Source: an uncultured Clostridium sp. (GTDB taxonomy: Bacteria > Bacillota > Clostridia > Christensenellales > Borkfalkiaceae). Taken from it: a stretch of DNA of 19,218 bases. How positions within the stretch are numbered: position 1 is the first letter of the stretch; the number at the start of each line of letters is the position of its first letter. Made by a program: the position numbers and the translations under genes. Below are positions 1 through 8,004 of the stretch, piece by piece. The notes under the pieces are model-generated. The model saw only the letters and a list, made by a program, of their open reading frames with translations. It did not search any database and was not told where the DNA came from. The stretch is from assembly GCA_900555925.1 (NCBI GenBank), contig USMU01000032.1, positions 1 through 19,218 of the forward strand, in the 5' to 3' direction.

Positions 1-15
1 AAGGGGGTTATTCGG

Positions 16-894
16 ATGAACGGAAGAAAAAAATTACACCGCCTTACGGTATTCGATTATATTAATTATGCCTTTTTGCTGTTATGCGTGGTCGTCATGA
101 TTTATCCGTTTGTCTTTGTGCTCGGAGGTTCCTTTTCGGACGGGCAAGATTACATGAACGGCGGTGTATGGCTACTGCCACGCGTTTGGACATTCGCCAA
201 TTATCAGGTAATTGTATCCGATAATCTTTTATGGATCGCTTATCGAAATACAATGATTCGGACACTTTTTGGTTCCTTGTTCTCTCTGTCGTTTACTTCC
301 TTAGTCGCTTACGCGATGAGCCGAAAAGAATTGAAATTTCGCGGATTTTTTCAAATTTTCAATCTCATCACGATGTTTTTCGGGGGCGGACTCATTCCTT
401 ATTTCGCATTAATTAATTTCCTCGGTTTGTATGATAATTTTCTGGTTTATTTTATCCCCTCATTATATTCCGTATACAATATGATTATCATTACCGGCGG
501 GTACGCTTCGGTATCCGAAGAAATGCACGATTCGGCTGTCATTGACGGAGCGGGAGAATTGAGAATATGGCTCCAAATCTATTTTCCGCTTTCAAAGGCG
601 GTGCATGCCACCGTTTTATTGTGGCTGGCGGTAGGAAACTGGAACGCTTATTACGGAACCATGATATACACCCGCGGCGGTCCGGATGTAATTATGTTGC
701 AATATTACCTGATGGGCGTCATCAATAAGGCGGGATATACGCCAGATGTGGGCGGGGAAATTCTCGAACGGGTTACCTCCAAGACGGTAAGTTATGCGGC
801 TATCGTCATTGCCATGCTTCCGATTTTGTTCGTCTATCCGTTTTTGTCAAAGTATTTTACAAAGGGCGTGTTTGTCGGCTCTTTGAAAGGTTAA
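16..894 (+). CDS. ABC sugar transporter permease, LplC/CUT1 type
   Basis: Inner-membrane permease of a carbohydrate (CUT1) ABC importer, 292 aa. It has an N-terminal membrane segment near residues 18-38, several further hydrophobic segments, and the EAA-loop signature at about residues 167-195 (SEEMHDSAVIDGAG followed by a PLSKA-type end) that docks to the ATPase. The C-terminal KYFTKGVFVGSLKG ending is typical of LplC/YtcP-like permeases. The start is supported by an AAGGGGG ribosome binding site at 1-7. Its partner permease (LplB type) is probably just upstream, outside the window. No ATPase gene is visible; such systems commonly share one multitask ATPase (MsmK type) encoded elsewhere. The solute-binding protein follows after 17 bp. 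Substrate class (oligosaccharide) is inferred from family and operon context. Confidence 0.93.
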   Translation: MNGRKKLHRLTVFDYINYAFLLLCVVVMIYPFVFVLGGSFSDGQDYMNGGVWLLPRVWTFANYQVIVSDNLLWIAYRNTMIRTLFGSLFSLSFTSLVAYAMSRKELKFRGFFQIFNLITMFFGGGLIPYFALINFLGLYDNFLVYFIPSLYSVYNMIIITGGYASVSEEMHDSAVIDGAGELRIWLQIYFPLSKAVHATVLLWLAVGNWNAYYGTMIYTRGGPDVIMLQYYLMGVINKAGYTPDVGGEILERVTSKTVSYAAIVIAMLPILFVYPFLSKYFTKGVFVGSLKG

Positions 895-911
895 AAACAA
901 GGAGGAATTTT

Positions 912-2816
912 ATGAAAAAACTCAACAAATTTTTTGCGGTTTTTTGTGCGGCTATCGCCGCAGTTGTTTGCGCGGGTTGCGGCGGGGGAATCTCGAAAGC
1001 GACGCTCACGTATCCCGATTATCCCAATGCCGATCCGACGAAGGATAGCTGGACGCAGTGGGAGGAAGAGGACAAAGTCACCATTAATTGGTACGTCGAT
1101 TTGGCAGGTTGGAGCAATAATTCTAGTTCCTTGATCAGTAAAGAGATTTATCGACGTACAGGAGTGAACATTGTATTTGAAACCCCTGCCAATGCGGACG
1201 GTTCCAAATTATCCACCATGATGCAGACGAATACTTTCACCGACGTCATTTCGATTGCCGCAAATACACAGGAAAGAATCAAGCTGGCAGAAGCCAAGAA
1301 TTATATTTATCCTATCCAAGAGCTGGCAAAACGCTGGGCCCCGACGCTTTTGACGAGGCTCGACGAAGAAATGGCAGAGATGTATGCGGCTTCCGATGGA
1401 AATTTATATGGTATTCCCAATCACTTTTATTCTACCGTACAGGTAAACGAGTATAAAGACATGGGATATTCTCTACTTTCCAATGGGGGGATTGTAGCCC
1501 GAAAGGATTATTTGGACGCTTATTACGACGCTATGTATGCCGCCGATCCGAACTGGAATCCTGCCTCTGTCTGTACTCCGCAGGGCGTTATTGATATGTG
1601 TCTTTGGGTAAAGCAAGAATATGGATTGAAAAATGATAATCCCACCGTCTGTTTGTCTCCGTTTGAATCACACCGTACTACGGGAAGTGTGGGACTTCGC
1701 TGGTTGATGGAGTATTTTTCTGTGCCCGAGGAGGATGCAGAAGGGAATTATGTATATCAATATGCACAACCCGAATTTGAAGAAATGATGGTCTGGCTTA
1801 ACGAGCTGTATCGAAACGGTCTGATGACTTCGGGAAATCTGACGGCGACGGCTTCGCAAATAGGCGGATATATCCAGAACGGGTTGCCGTTTATCTATAT
1901 CGGTTCTCCTCAGGATATGGGAAGTTATTTCAAAAATTGGAATATCAAAAAGACGGACGGGGTGTATAACTATGAGGGGCGACAGTATGTTCCCATCGTG
2001 TTCGGAAATTCCGCTGGCGACGTACCGCAAATTTCCGTTACCGGAAATTCTTATATGTTCTCAATGATAACCAATAAATGCAAGCGTCCCGACCGTGTAA
2101 TCCAGCTATTTGATTTCCTCTATTCGGAGGAGGGACAGAAGCTGCTCGCCTACGGAGTAGAGGGAGAAAATGCGTCGGATACCGAAGGCACTTTCTATTA
2201 TACCGTAAAACCGGGAGAAACCACGACGATAAACGGAAAAGAGACGGTTGCAAAATACGGACAAATCGAATATACCGATGCAGTCAAAGCAGCGTTCAAT
2301 TCCAACAATACTTCTTCTTATGGATTTTTCTCGCCTAACGTTCTTTATAATCCAATGTATGTCAACCTTTCTTCGGTACGCGGAGGAGCTTATAATACCT
2401 ATTCCAATTATGTGACTTATAATCTGAAAGCGGGGCTGATTCCCTATACGTATAGTTATCGAGGCTTTGAATTTGAACTTGATCCCACGGGGGAAAATTA
2501 TTCCAAAGTAGTAGATATACAAAATAATCTTCGGTTGCTTTGGAACGAATATTATGCGGAAATCATTTGCGCGGGAAGTGCAGAGGCCGCAGCTTCTATC
2601 GTACAGGATACTTTGGCTTCGGCTAAGCGAAAGGGATATGAGACCTTTATTGGCTATAAAAACGAAAGTTTTCAGGCCTATAAACAAAAAGCGGAAATTG
2701 CTTTCTCCTGGCCACCCAATGATCCGGAATCGGATTATCATAATCTGAAATTTACAGGAATTTACGGGGATTATTCCTATAATAAGGAAATTCCCTCTGA
2801 CGTGGAAATTAAGTAA
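912..2816 (+). CDS. Extracellular solute-binding lipoprotein (LplA-like)
   Basis: Substrate-binding lipoprotein of the importer whose permease ends 17 bp upstream, 634 aa. The N-terminus MKKLNKFF plus a hydrophobic stretch ends in a lipobox-like CAGC with the lipidated Cys at residue 23; Cys at -3 is atypical but tolerated. A glycine patch and an acidic linker follow, then an extended type-1 periplasmic-binding fold rich in Tyr, Trp and Asn, which suits sugar stacking. The start is preceded by AAGGAGG at 899-905. At 634 aa it is longer than many sugar-binding proteins (about 420-560 aa), as seen in LplA-like proteins that take larger oligosaccharides. The exact ligand cannot be read from sequence; the surrounding propeller hydrolases suggest a glycan fragment. 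Confidence 0.9.
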   Translation: MKKLNKFFAVFCAAIAAVVCAGCGGGISKATLTYPDYPNADPTKDSWTQWEEEDKVTINWYVDLAGWSNNSSSLISKEIYRRTGVNIVFETPANADGSKLSTMMQTNTFTDVISIAANTQERIKLAEAKNYIYPIQELAKRWAPTLLTRLDEEMAEMYAASDGNLYGIPNHFYSTVQVNEYKDMGYSLLSNGGIVARKDYLDAYYDAMYAADPNWNPASVCTPQGVIDMCLWVKQEYGLKNDNPTVCLSPFESHRTTGSVGLRWLMEYFSVPEEDAEGNYVYQYAQPEFEEMMVWLNELYRNGLMTSGNLTATASQIGGYIQNGLPFIYIGSPQDMGSYFKNWNIKKTDGVYNYEGRQYVPIVFGNSAGDVPQISVTGNSYMFSMITNKCKRPDRVIQLFDFLYSEEGQKLLAYGVEGENASDTEGTFYYTVKPGETTTINGKETVAKYGQIEYTDAVKAAFNSNNTSSYGFFSPNVLYNPMYVNLSSVRGGAYNTYSNYVTYNLKAGLIPYTYSYRGFEFELDPTGENYSKVVDIQNNLRLLWNEYYAEIICAGSAEAAASIVQDTLASAKRKGYETFIGYKNESFQAYKQKAEIAFSWPPNDPESDYHNLKFTGIYGDYSYNKEIPSDVEIK

Positions 2817-2834
2817 TCGAAAATAGAGGAAATC

Positions 2835-3770
2835 ATGAAAAAAATTATTATCGATACGGATATCGGAGACGATATCGACGATGCTTTTGCGCTTCTGACC
2901 GCACTCTCCGAGCCGGAGCTGGAAATTCTCGGGATTACCACCGTGTTCAAAAATACTCCGCAGCGCGCGCAGATTGTCAGATATCTACTCCGTTTGGCAG
3001 GAAAGGAGACTATCCCCGTCTATGCGGGGATAGAAGTTCCCCTGAACGGTTTGATTGAAAAGTGGAACTATGAACAATACCAAGAAGACGGAAAGATCCG
3101 AATCCACCATTATCTCGACGAAATGGCTTCGGAAAAGTACGCTCCGGGAAATGCAGTGGATTTCATCCTTGAAACGGCGGCAAAATATCCGGGGGAAGTA
3201 ACGCTCGTTGCCCTCGGTCCGTTTATGAACGTTGCGGCGGCTAAAAAGAAAGATAATGAGAGATTCGCCCTTTTGAAGGAAGCGTATATTATGGGCGGGC
3301 AGCCCATGGATACATATCCCGAATGGAATGTACGGGTTGACCCTCTGTCTGCCTCAGAATTTTTTTCGAGCGGTCTGCCGATCACATGCGTCGGGTTGAA
3401 CGTGACAGTATCCTGTAAGCTATATGAAAAGCAAATAGAATGTTTGAACAAATTTACTTCTCCCGCTGTCGCAGCGGTACGGAATATGATGCGAGTATGG
3501 ATAGAAAGTAATAATCCTAAAACGGGCTTTGGCAATAAACGGTATCCCACGATGCACGATCCTCTGTGCGTGTTATCGTTGGCGTATGACGATATATGTC
3601 AATTTGAAGATATGCACATTTCGGTCAAGAAAAACGGAATTACCGTTCGGGAAAAGGAAGGCTCAAAGATGAGAATGGCCGTTTTAATCGATCTCGAAAA
3701 ATTTTACGAGCGATTTTTCGGGGCTTTGAAAAGGCTGGAAGAAAAGCAGACAAGGAGGAAAATAGTTTGA
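2835..3770 (+). CDS. Nucleoside hydrolase family (IunH-like) N-glycosidase
   Basis: Cytoplasmic 311-aa protein of the inosine-uridine nucleoside hydrolase family, which cleaves N-ribosyl bonds using a Ca2+ held by aspartates. The N-terminal calcium and ribose motif is visible (DTDIGDDIDDAFAL, residues 7-20), as are the family motifs ALGPFMNVA, YIMGG and EWNVRVDP, and the late catalytic-region His-Asp pair (MHDP, His241). No signal peptide. The start follows an AGAGGAAA site and lies 18 bp behind the binding-protein gene. The C-terminal RRKIV overlaps the ribosome binding site of the next gene. Its presence inside a glycan operon rather than a purine locus suggests it acts on a glycosylated compound imported here, or that it has drifted in specificity; that part is inference. 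Confidence 0.9.
   Translation: MKKIIIDTDIGDDIDDAFALLTALSEPELEILGITTVFKNTPQRAQIVRYLLRLAGKETIPVYAGIEVPLNGLIEKWNYEQYQEDGKIRIHHYLDEMASEKYAPGNAVDFILETAAKYPGEVTLVALGPFMNVAAAKKKDNERFALLKEAYIMGGQPMDTYPEWNVRVDPLSASEFFSSGLPITCVGLNVTVSCKLYEKQIECLNKFTSPAVAAVRNMMRVWIESNNPKTGFGNKRYPTMHDPLCVLSLAYDDICQFEDMHISVKKNGITVREKEGSKMRMAVLIDLEKFYERFFGALKRLEEKQTRRKIV
3753..3769 (+). promoter_or_regulatory. Strong RBS fixing a TTG start
   Basis: AGGAGG at 3753-3758 sits 8 bp before TTG at 3767-3769. The TTG overlaps the TGA of the nucleoside hydrolase (TTGA). The near-ideal Shine-Dalgarno and immediate signal-peptide reading frame decide this non-ATG start and imply coupled translation. Confidence 0.75.
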
Positions 3771-5209
3771 TCGGTAAATTTATAAAAACAGTCGTCGCTG
3801 TCGTAACGAGCATCGTTTTTGCTGTGGGCGGAGTATCGTTTTTGGAAAGGACGCAGGCGGACGAAAAAGCTCCGTTGACATTGGAATTGACGGAAGAACA
3901 TAGGGGAAGCGGCTCCGACTATTTGGAAATAGAATTTGACAAACAAGAAATTAAAGGGACTCATATTGGTATAAAAGTAAATCCCGTATATGCTGTGGAT
4001 CAGAACGGCAACAATCCTGTATGGTCCATGTTCCGATTTATCTTTACCGATTCCGACGGAAATACGTGGAATACAGATAATTTCAACGGCGAAGATACAA
4101 CGATTCCCGCCGCAACGACAGACGGAACAAAGACTTCCGTGACTTGGATGTATTCCTATCTTTGGCCGAAACAGGGATTTTACGGCACGATGTATCTTCC
4201 TTGGTATCGCACGAACGGAGGCTCGGAAAAAAATCCTACGAAAGCGCCCTCGGATATCGTCAAAGTACGTATACAACACAATTCTTCATATACGACCGCG
4301 CGCAGAGAAATGCTGGCCCATTTCTTCTGTCTGACCGATGCGATTGTCGATGAAACAGAAAAAATCGAAAGAATCGGCGACGTCAAAATACTCGAAGATT
4401 TCGATGCGGATTTATTAAACGTAACGGAAGAAAAAGTTTTGTATGATTTTTCGGCCACGGATTTAGAGTCGATCGTATGGAGCGATAACAAAGCCATGAA
4501 TGCGAGATTGGCGACACAGGAAGAAATCGACGATATTGAGGAAACGGAGAAAAATTCCGCCGAAAATTCCTGGAAATCCCGTTTTTCCGTAAGCGGACAG
4601 AAGTTTGCCTATAATCCCGTTGCCGATATATCGGGATACGGAAACGCTTTGAAGTGGGAATACGGAAGCTATTATGACGAATATGATTCCTCCCTCAATT
4701 CCTACGGCTCTTTGGGCGTAACGTTGTCCGGAGACAAACAGAATTTTGCAGGGGCGCTCGGCTTGACGATATGGGTAAAAAATCCGCAGCCCTATCCCGT
4801 CAGTTTCAATCTCGAATTTTCGGAAGCCGAAGAGGGCGGTGCCGAACGTTGGAATTTGAACGGAACGCTTTATCGCACCTTATGGTTTTATGATACCGTT
4901 ACGGGAGAAGAGTTTTCCGCCTCGACTTTGAATGTGGCCTATATTCCGGCCTCTTTCTGCGGTTGGGTGCGTATTCCGTTCTCTCAATACGCCTGCCCCG
5001 ATTGGAGCATGGCGCTCGAATATACGGACGGAATTTATGATGAAAATAAGCCTCATACCAATATCTATATTACGAGTCAGTTTATTTTGAACGATAACGT
5101 GACCATGTATTTTGATAATATAGGACTGTATTATTCTGAATTTGAAGCAGGAAAACTGTTCGACAGAACGCTGCCGAGCATAGCGGAATGTCTGGGAGGC
5201 GAAAAATGA
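3767..5209 (+). CDS. Secreted protein with two carbohydrate-binding-like modules
   Basis: Unrecognised secreted protein of 480 aa. It has a Lys-containing N-terminus, a hydrophobic segment (about residues 8-27) and probable cleavage near TQA-DE, so exported without a lipobox. Two beta-rich modules can be seen. The first spans about residues 64-146 (GIKVN, then GFYGTMYLPW). The second spans about residues 332-405 (GLTIWVKN, then IPASFCGWVRIPF) and ends in a strand-rich MYFDNIGLYY segment typical of jelly-roll carbohydrate-binding folds. The same module recurs four times in the 1320-aa protein encoded downstream. No catalytic motif was recognised, so a glycan-binding role is proposed by inference. 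The start is TTG inside TTGA, overlapping the previous stop, chosen because a perfect AGGAGG lies 8 bp upstream and no in-frame ATG fits a signal peptide. Confidence 0.8.
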   Translation: MIGKFIKTVVAVVTSIVFAVGGVSFLERTQADEKAPLTLELTEEHRGSGSDYLEIEFDKQEIKGTHIGIKVNPVYAVDQNGNNPVWSMFRFIFTDSDGNTWNTDNFNGEDTTIPAATTDGTKTSVTWMYSYLWPKQGFYGTMYLPWYRTNGGSEKNPTKAPSDIVKVRIQHNSSYTTARREMLAHFFCLTDAIVDETEKIERIGDVKILEDFDADLLNVTEEKVLYDFSATDLESIVWSDNKAMNARLATQEEIDDIEETEKNSAENSWKSRFSVSGQKFAYNPVADISGYGNALKWEYGSYYDEYDSSLNSYGSLGVTLSGDKQNFAGALGLTIWVKNPQPYPVSFNLEFSEAEEGGAERWNLNGTLYRTLWFYDTVTGEEFSASTLNVAYIPASFCGWVRIPFSQYACPDWSMALEYTDGIYDENKPHTNIYITSQFILNDNVTMYFDNIGLYYSEFEAGKLFDRTLPSIAECLGGEK

Positions 5210-6405
5210 AATCTTTCGGAAAAAAATTATGTATAACCGCGGCGCTGTCTTTTATTTTTCTTTTCGCCTGCGGCTGCTCGGATGCGGAAGGAACGAATAA
5301 ACACAAACCTATTACGGGCATCGATCCTTGCTTTGAGGAAAATCTGGGATATTATAACGAATCTCCTAATGTCGTCCGCATGGGAAACATACAGTATATG
5401 TTTTATACCCGAAATGCAAATATCAATGACAATACTTCCGATACGATTGCCGTGCGGCGCGCCGAATGGCGGGACGGAAAGTGGAATTACGGTGAAGCAA
5501 AAACCGTTCTTTCCGTCTCGGACAACGGATGGGACAGCGGCTCGGTGTTTTCGGCAGACGTCGTAAAAGGAGAGTTTCTCTACGAGGGCGAGACTTATGA
5601 TTATCTCATGGCGTATGCGGGATCGAAAAAGTCCAATCGGAATAACGCGGAAATAGGTTTTGCCGTAAGCGATTCGATAGATGGTACCTATATCCGAGTG
5701 GGAAAAAATCCCGTCGTGGCTTACGATAAGACGGAGCAAACGCCCGTCGGGCTCACTAATTATAAAGGCGTTACGGAACCTTCTCTCGTCAGCTACGACA
5801 AAAAGGGGCAATTGACTTTGTTCTACTCTTTTTACGGGAAATTTAATTGCAGCTACGGGATAGAAATGGATTGTTCCGATCTTGGCAGTATTATCCGCGG
5901 AGGGAGAATGAAAATCAATGTCTCGGGGCTGGCGGACGGCAGTGAAAACACGACGCTTTACAGTGCCGATTATGCCTACGATCCCGACGAAAATTTGTAT
6001 GTGGTATGCCGCAATTACTCCGGAACGGTCAGCGGTCTTCCCGCCGTATCGGAGGCAGTGCAGCCGGTGATAGCTTCCGCAGACAGAATTTTTGAGGTGA
6101 GCGATAATGCTCCGATGGAATCGGCGGACCCTGTTTGGGCGCTCTATAACGCAAAACAGCGGCGAATCGGAGCAATTCATACCGCAGTAGACGACGAGGA
6201 CGATTTTTCTCGTTCGGGCGGTTATAAGCGCATTTATAACGGGTGTATCGCTTCTGATGAATACGGATATACCGTTTCATCGCGAAGTGTGGATATATAT
6301 TTCACGTCCTCGGCCGTCAGCGGCGACGAAGGACTGATCGGCGATGAATACCTCTATACGCCGATGATTCACGAATTTCCGCTCGAAAGGGGGGTAAAAC
6401 CATGA
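5206..6405 (+). CDS. Lipoprotein with glycosidase-like beta-propeller
   Basis: Exported lipoprotein of 399 aa: basic N-terminus, hydrophobic segment, then LFACGC with the lipidated Cys at residue 21 or 23. The mature part has repeating blade-like motifs of five-bladed GH43/GH32-type propellers: ESPNVVRMGNIQYMFYT, WDSGSVFSADVV, GVTEPSLVSY and ADYAYDPDENLYVV, each a short acidic or Ser segment leading into paired strands. That suggests a glycoside hydrolase or a glycan-binding propeller; the three catalytic acids cannot be assigned with confidence. The ATG at 5206 is preferred over an in-frame ATG at 5188 because GGGAGG (5194-5199) lies 6 bp before it and only this start gives a clean signal peptide. 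It overlaps the preceding stop by ATGA. Confidence 0.78.
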   Translation: MKSFGKKLCITAALSFIFLFACGCSDAEGTNKHKPITGIDPCFEENLGYYNESPNVVRMGNIQYMFYTRNANINDNTSDTIAVRRAEWRDGKWNYGEAKTVLSVSDNGWDSGSVFSADVVKGEFLYEGETYDYLMAYAGSKKSNRNNAEIGFAVSDSIDGTYIRVGKNPVVAYDKTEQTPVGLTNYKGVTEPSLVSYDKKGQLTLFYSFYGKFNCSYGIEMDCSDLGSIIRGGRMKINVSGLADGSENTTLYSADYAYDPDENLYVVCRNYSGTVSGLPAVSEAVQPVIASADRIFEVSDNAPMESADPVWALYNAKQRRIGAIHTAVDDEDDFSRSGGYKRIYNGCIASDEYGYTVSSRSVDIYFTSSAVSGDEGLIGDEYLYTPMIHEFPLERGVKP

Positions 6406-8003
6406 AAAAAATATATAAAAGCGCGTTTGCGGCATTGCTTGCGGCGGGAATTGTTTTTGCTCCGATGGGTTTTTCAAAAACCGAAGCGGAGAACGTACGG
6501 ACGGAGAAGCTCGATTTGGGGAATTATTATGCCTTTTGGACGGATTGGGAAGGAATGGAAGATACCGTCTTGGCGGAGGGCACCACGGAAACCTATTCGT
6601 TCGACGACAGGCGCTGGAACGGACTTCCGTCCGTATGTCTGACGGAGGGAGGACGGCTTTGGGCCGGCTTCATGACGGGCGGGTACGGCGAACCTGACCC
6701 TTTGAATTACAATGCCTTTCATTACAGTGACGACGGAGGGAAAACATGGTCGAAGGAGAGTCTCGTAATCGATCAGAAAGACGAGGAAAACGGAATTTAT
6801 CAGCCGCACCTTTTCATGCACGACGGCAAGTTACAGCTCTGGCTGAATAACAGCGGACAGAATGTTATCTATTTGGAAAACCCCGATTGCGAAAATCCTT
6901 CGGAAAATCTGAAATTAAGCAAAGCGACAAAGGTCCTGAATTATAATTCTGCGCATAGACCTACGATTTTAAGCGACAAATGGGATAATATTTGGCTTTT
7001 TTCCGCGGAAAATTCCTCCTCGGATTCCAATGCGATTTATGCTTCCACGAACGGACAAAAATGGGAACAGTATTCTTCGGTAAATTCTTCCAACGGAAAT
7101 AGAAAGTGGTGGGAAGCGCAGATCGTCGAATGTGCGGACGGTTCACTCCTGCATGTTTCCCGATTGGAAAACGGCGCGGAAGGCGGAATCCAGCTCGCAT
7201 GGTCCTACGACGGGGGAGAAACTTGGACGGATACACATGCGAATAACGGCCGTCCCTTCCTTTCGTATAGCAATAAGTCGCATATTCAGCGGTTGGATAG
7301 CGGTAACCTTCTGTTTATCGTCGGCTGTTCTACGAGCGGCAGAGAGAATTTGACTGCTTTTTTAAGTGAGGATAACGGTAAAACGTGGCCGTACAGTTTA
7401 AGCCTCGATGCGCGCGACCATTTCGGGGATTGGTTTGGCTGTGGATATCCGGAAGCTGCAAATTTGCAGGGGAAAAACGGAGAAATCTATGTCGTTTGGG
7501 ACGCCCGTTTCAGCTATACCGAAATCGCCTGCGCAAAGTTTACCGAGGCGGATATCCGAGCGGGACGAATCGTGACGGAGGGATGTTATACTTACAATAC
7601 GGTAGTTAGAAACGCCAATGTTCAAGGGAACATCATTTCCGATATCGAAGGCGTGAAAGAGGAATTTGAGAAATATATAACGGTGGAGCTCGGCGCAGAG
7701 GAAGCGGACATCAATTCTCGCCTTCCTTCCCGACTGACGGCAATCGACGGAGAAAAGACATATTCTCTTAATGGAACGTGGGTTTGTCCCGACTATGATT
7801 CAAGCCGAGCAGGCAGATATACATTCCGTTTCGATACGCCCGATCTTCCCGTTGCAGTAGGCGACAGCTACGGTTATCTGACCGTGAACGTCGAGGTTAA
7901 GGAAAAGAAAGATAAAGGCTGCGGGTCCGTCGGAGTCGGAGGAGCTTCGCTCGTCGTCGCTCTGGGGGTAGTCCTTCCAATAAAAAAGATAAGGAGAAAA
8001 TAA
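6402..8003 (+). CDS. Secreted BNR/sialidase-fold protein with C-terminal GCGS anchor
   Basis: Surface protein of 533 aa. After a signal peptide (about residues 1-29) comes a six-bladed propeller with four Asp-box repeats: SDDGGKTW (109-116), STNGQKW (215-221), SYDGGETW (268-275) and SEDNGKTW (322-329). The sialidase-superfamily block with Glu and Arg is present (EAQIVECADGSLLHVSR, Glu238 and Arg254), followed by a GCGYPEAA and FTEADIRAG end. A bacterial Ig-like domain follows at about 420-500 (LPSRLTAIDG, then GRYTFRF). The last 28 residues are GCGS, a hydrophobic helix and KKIRRK. The FRIP arginine motif of true GH33 sialidases is not seen, so sialic acid specificity is doubtful. The start overlaps the previous stop (ATGA), with a poly-G RBS upstream. 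Confidence 0.84.
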   Translation: MKKIYKSAFAALLAAGIVFAPMGFSKTEAENVRTEKLDLGNYYAFWTDWEGMEDTVLAEGTTETYSFDDRRWNGLPSVCLTEGGRLWAGFMTGGYGEPDPLNYNAFHYSDDGGKTWSKESLVIDQKDEENGIYQPHLFMHDGKLQLWLNNSGQNVIYLENPDCENPSENLKLSKATKVLNYNSAHRPTILSDKWDNIWLFSAENSSSDSNAIYASTNGQKWEQYSSVNSSNGNRKWWEAQIVECADGSLLHVSRLENGAEGGIQLAWSYDGGETWTDTHANNGRPFLSYSNKSHIQRLDSGNLLFIVGCSTSGRENLTAFLSEDNGKTWPYSLSLDARDHFGDWFGCGYPEAANLQGKNGEIYVVWDARFSYTEIACAKFTEADIRAGRIVTEGCYTYNTVVRNANVQGNIISDIEGVKEEFEKYITVELGAEEADINSRLPSRLTAIDGEKTYSLNGTWVCPDYDSSRAGRYTFRFDTPDLPVAVGDSYGYLTVNVEVKEKKDKGCGSVGVGGASLVVALGVVLPIKKIRRK

Positions 8004-8004
8004 G

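Noticed and set aside
5227..6180. Long minus-strand open frame (317 codons) opposite the propeller lipoprotein
   Set aside because: Antisense shadow of a gene with clear signal peptide and RBS; the translated protein is Arg/Ile-rich without domains.
6402..8003. Calling the secreted BNR protein a true sialidase
   Set aside because: Asp boxes and fold agree, but no FRIP arginine motif is visible and no sialic acid catabolic gene is nearby.
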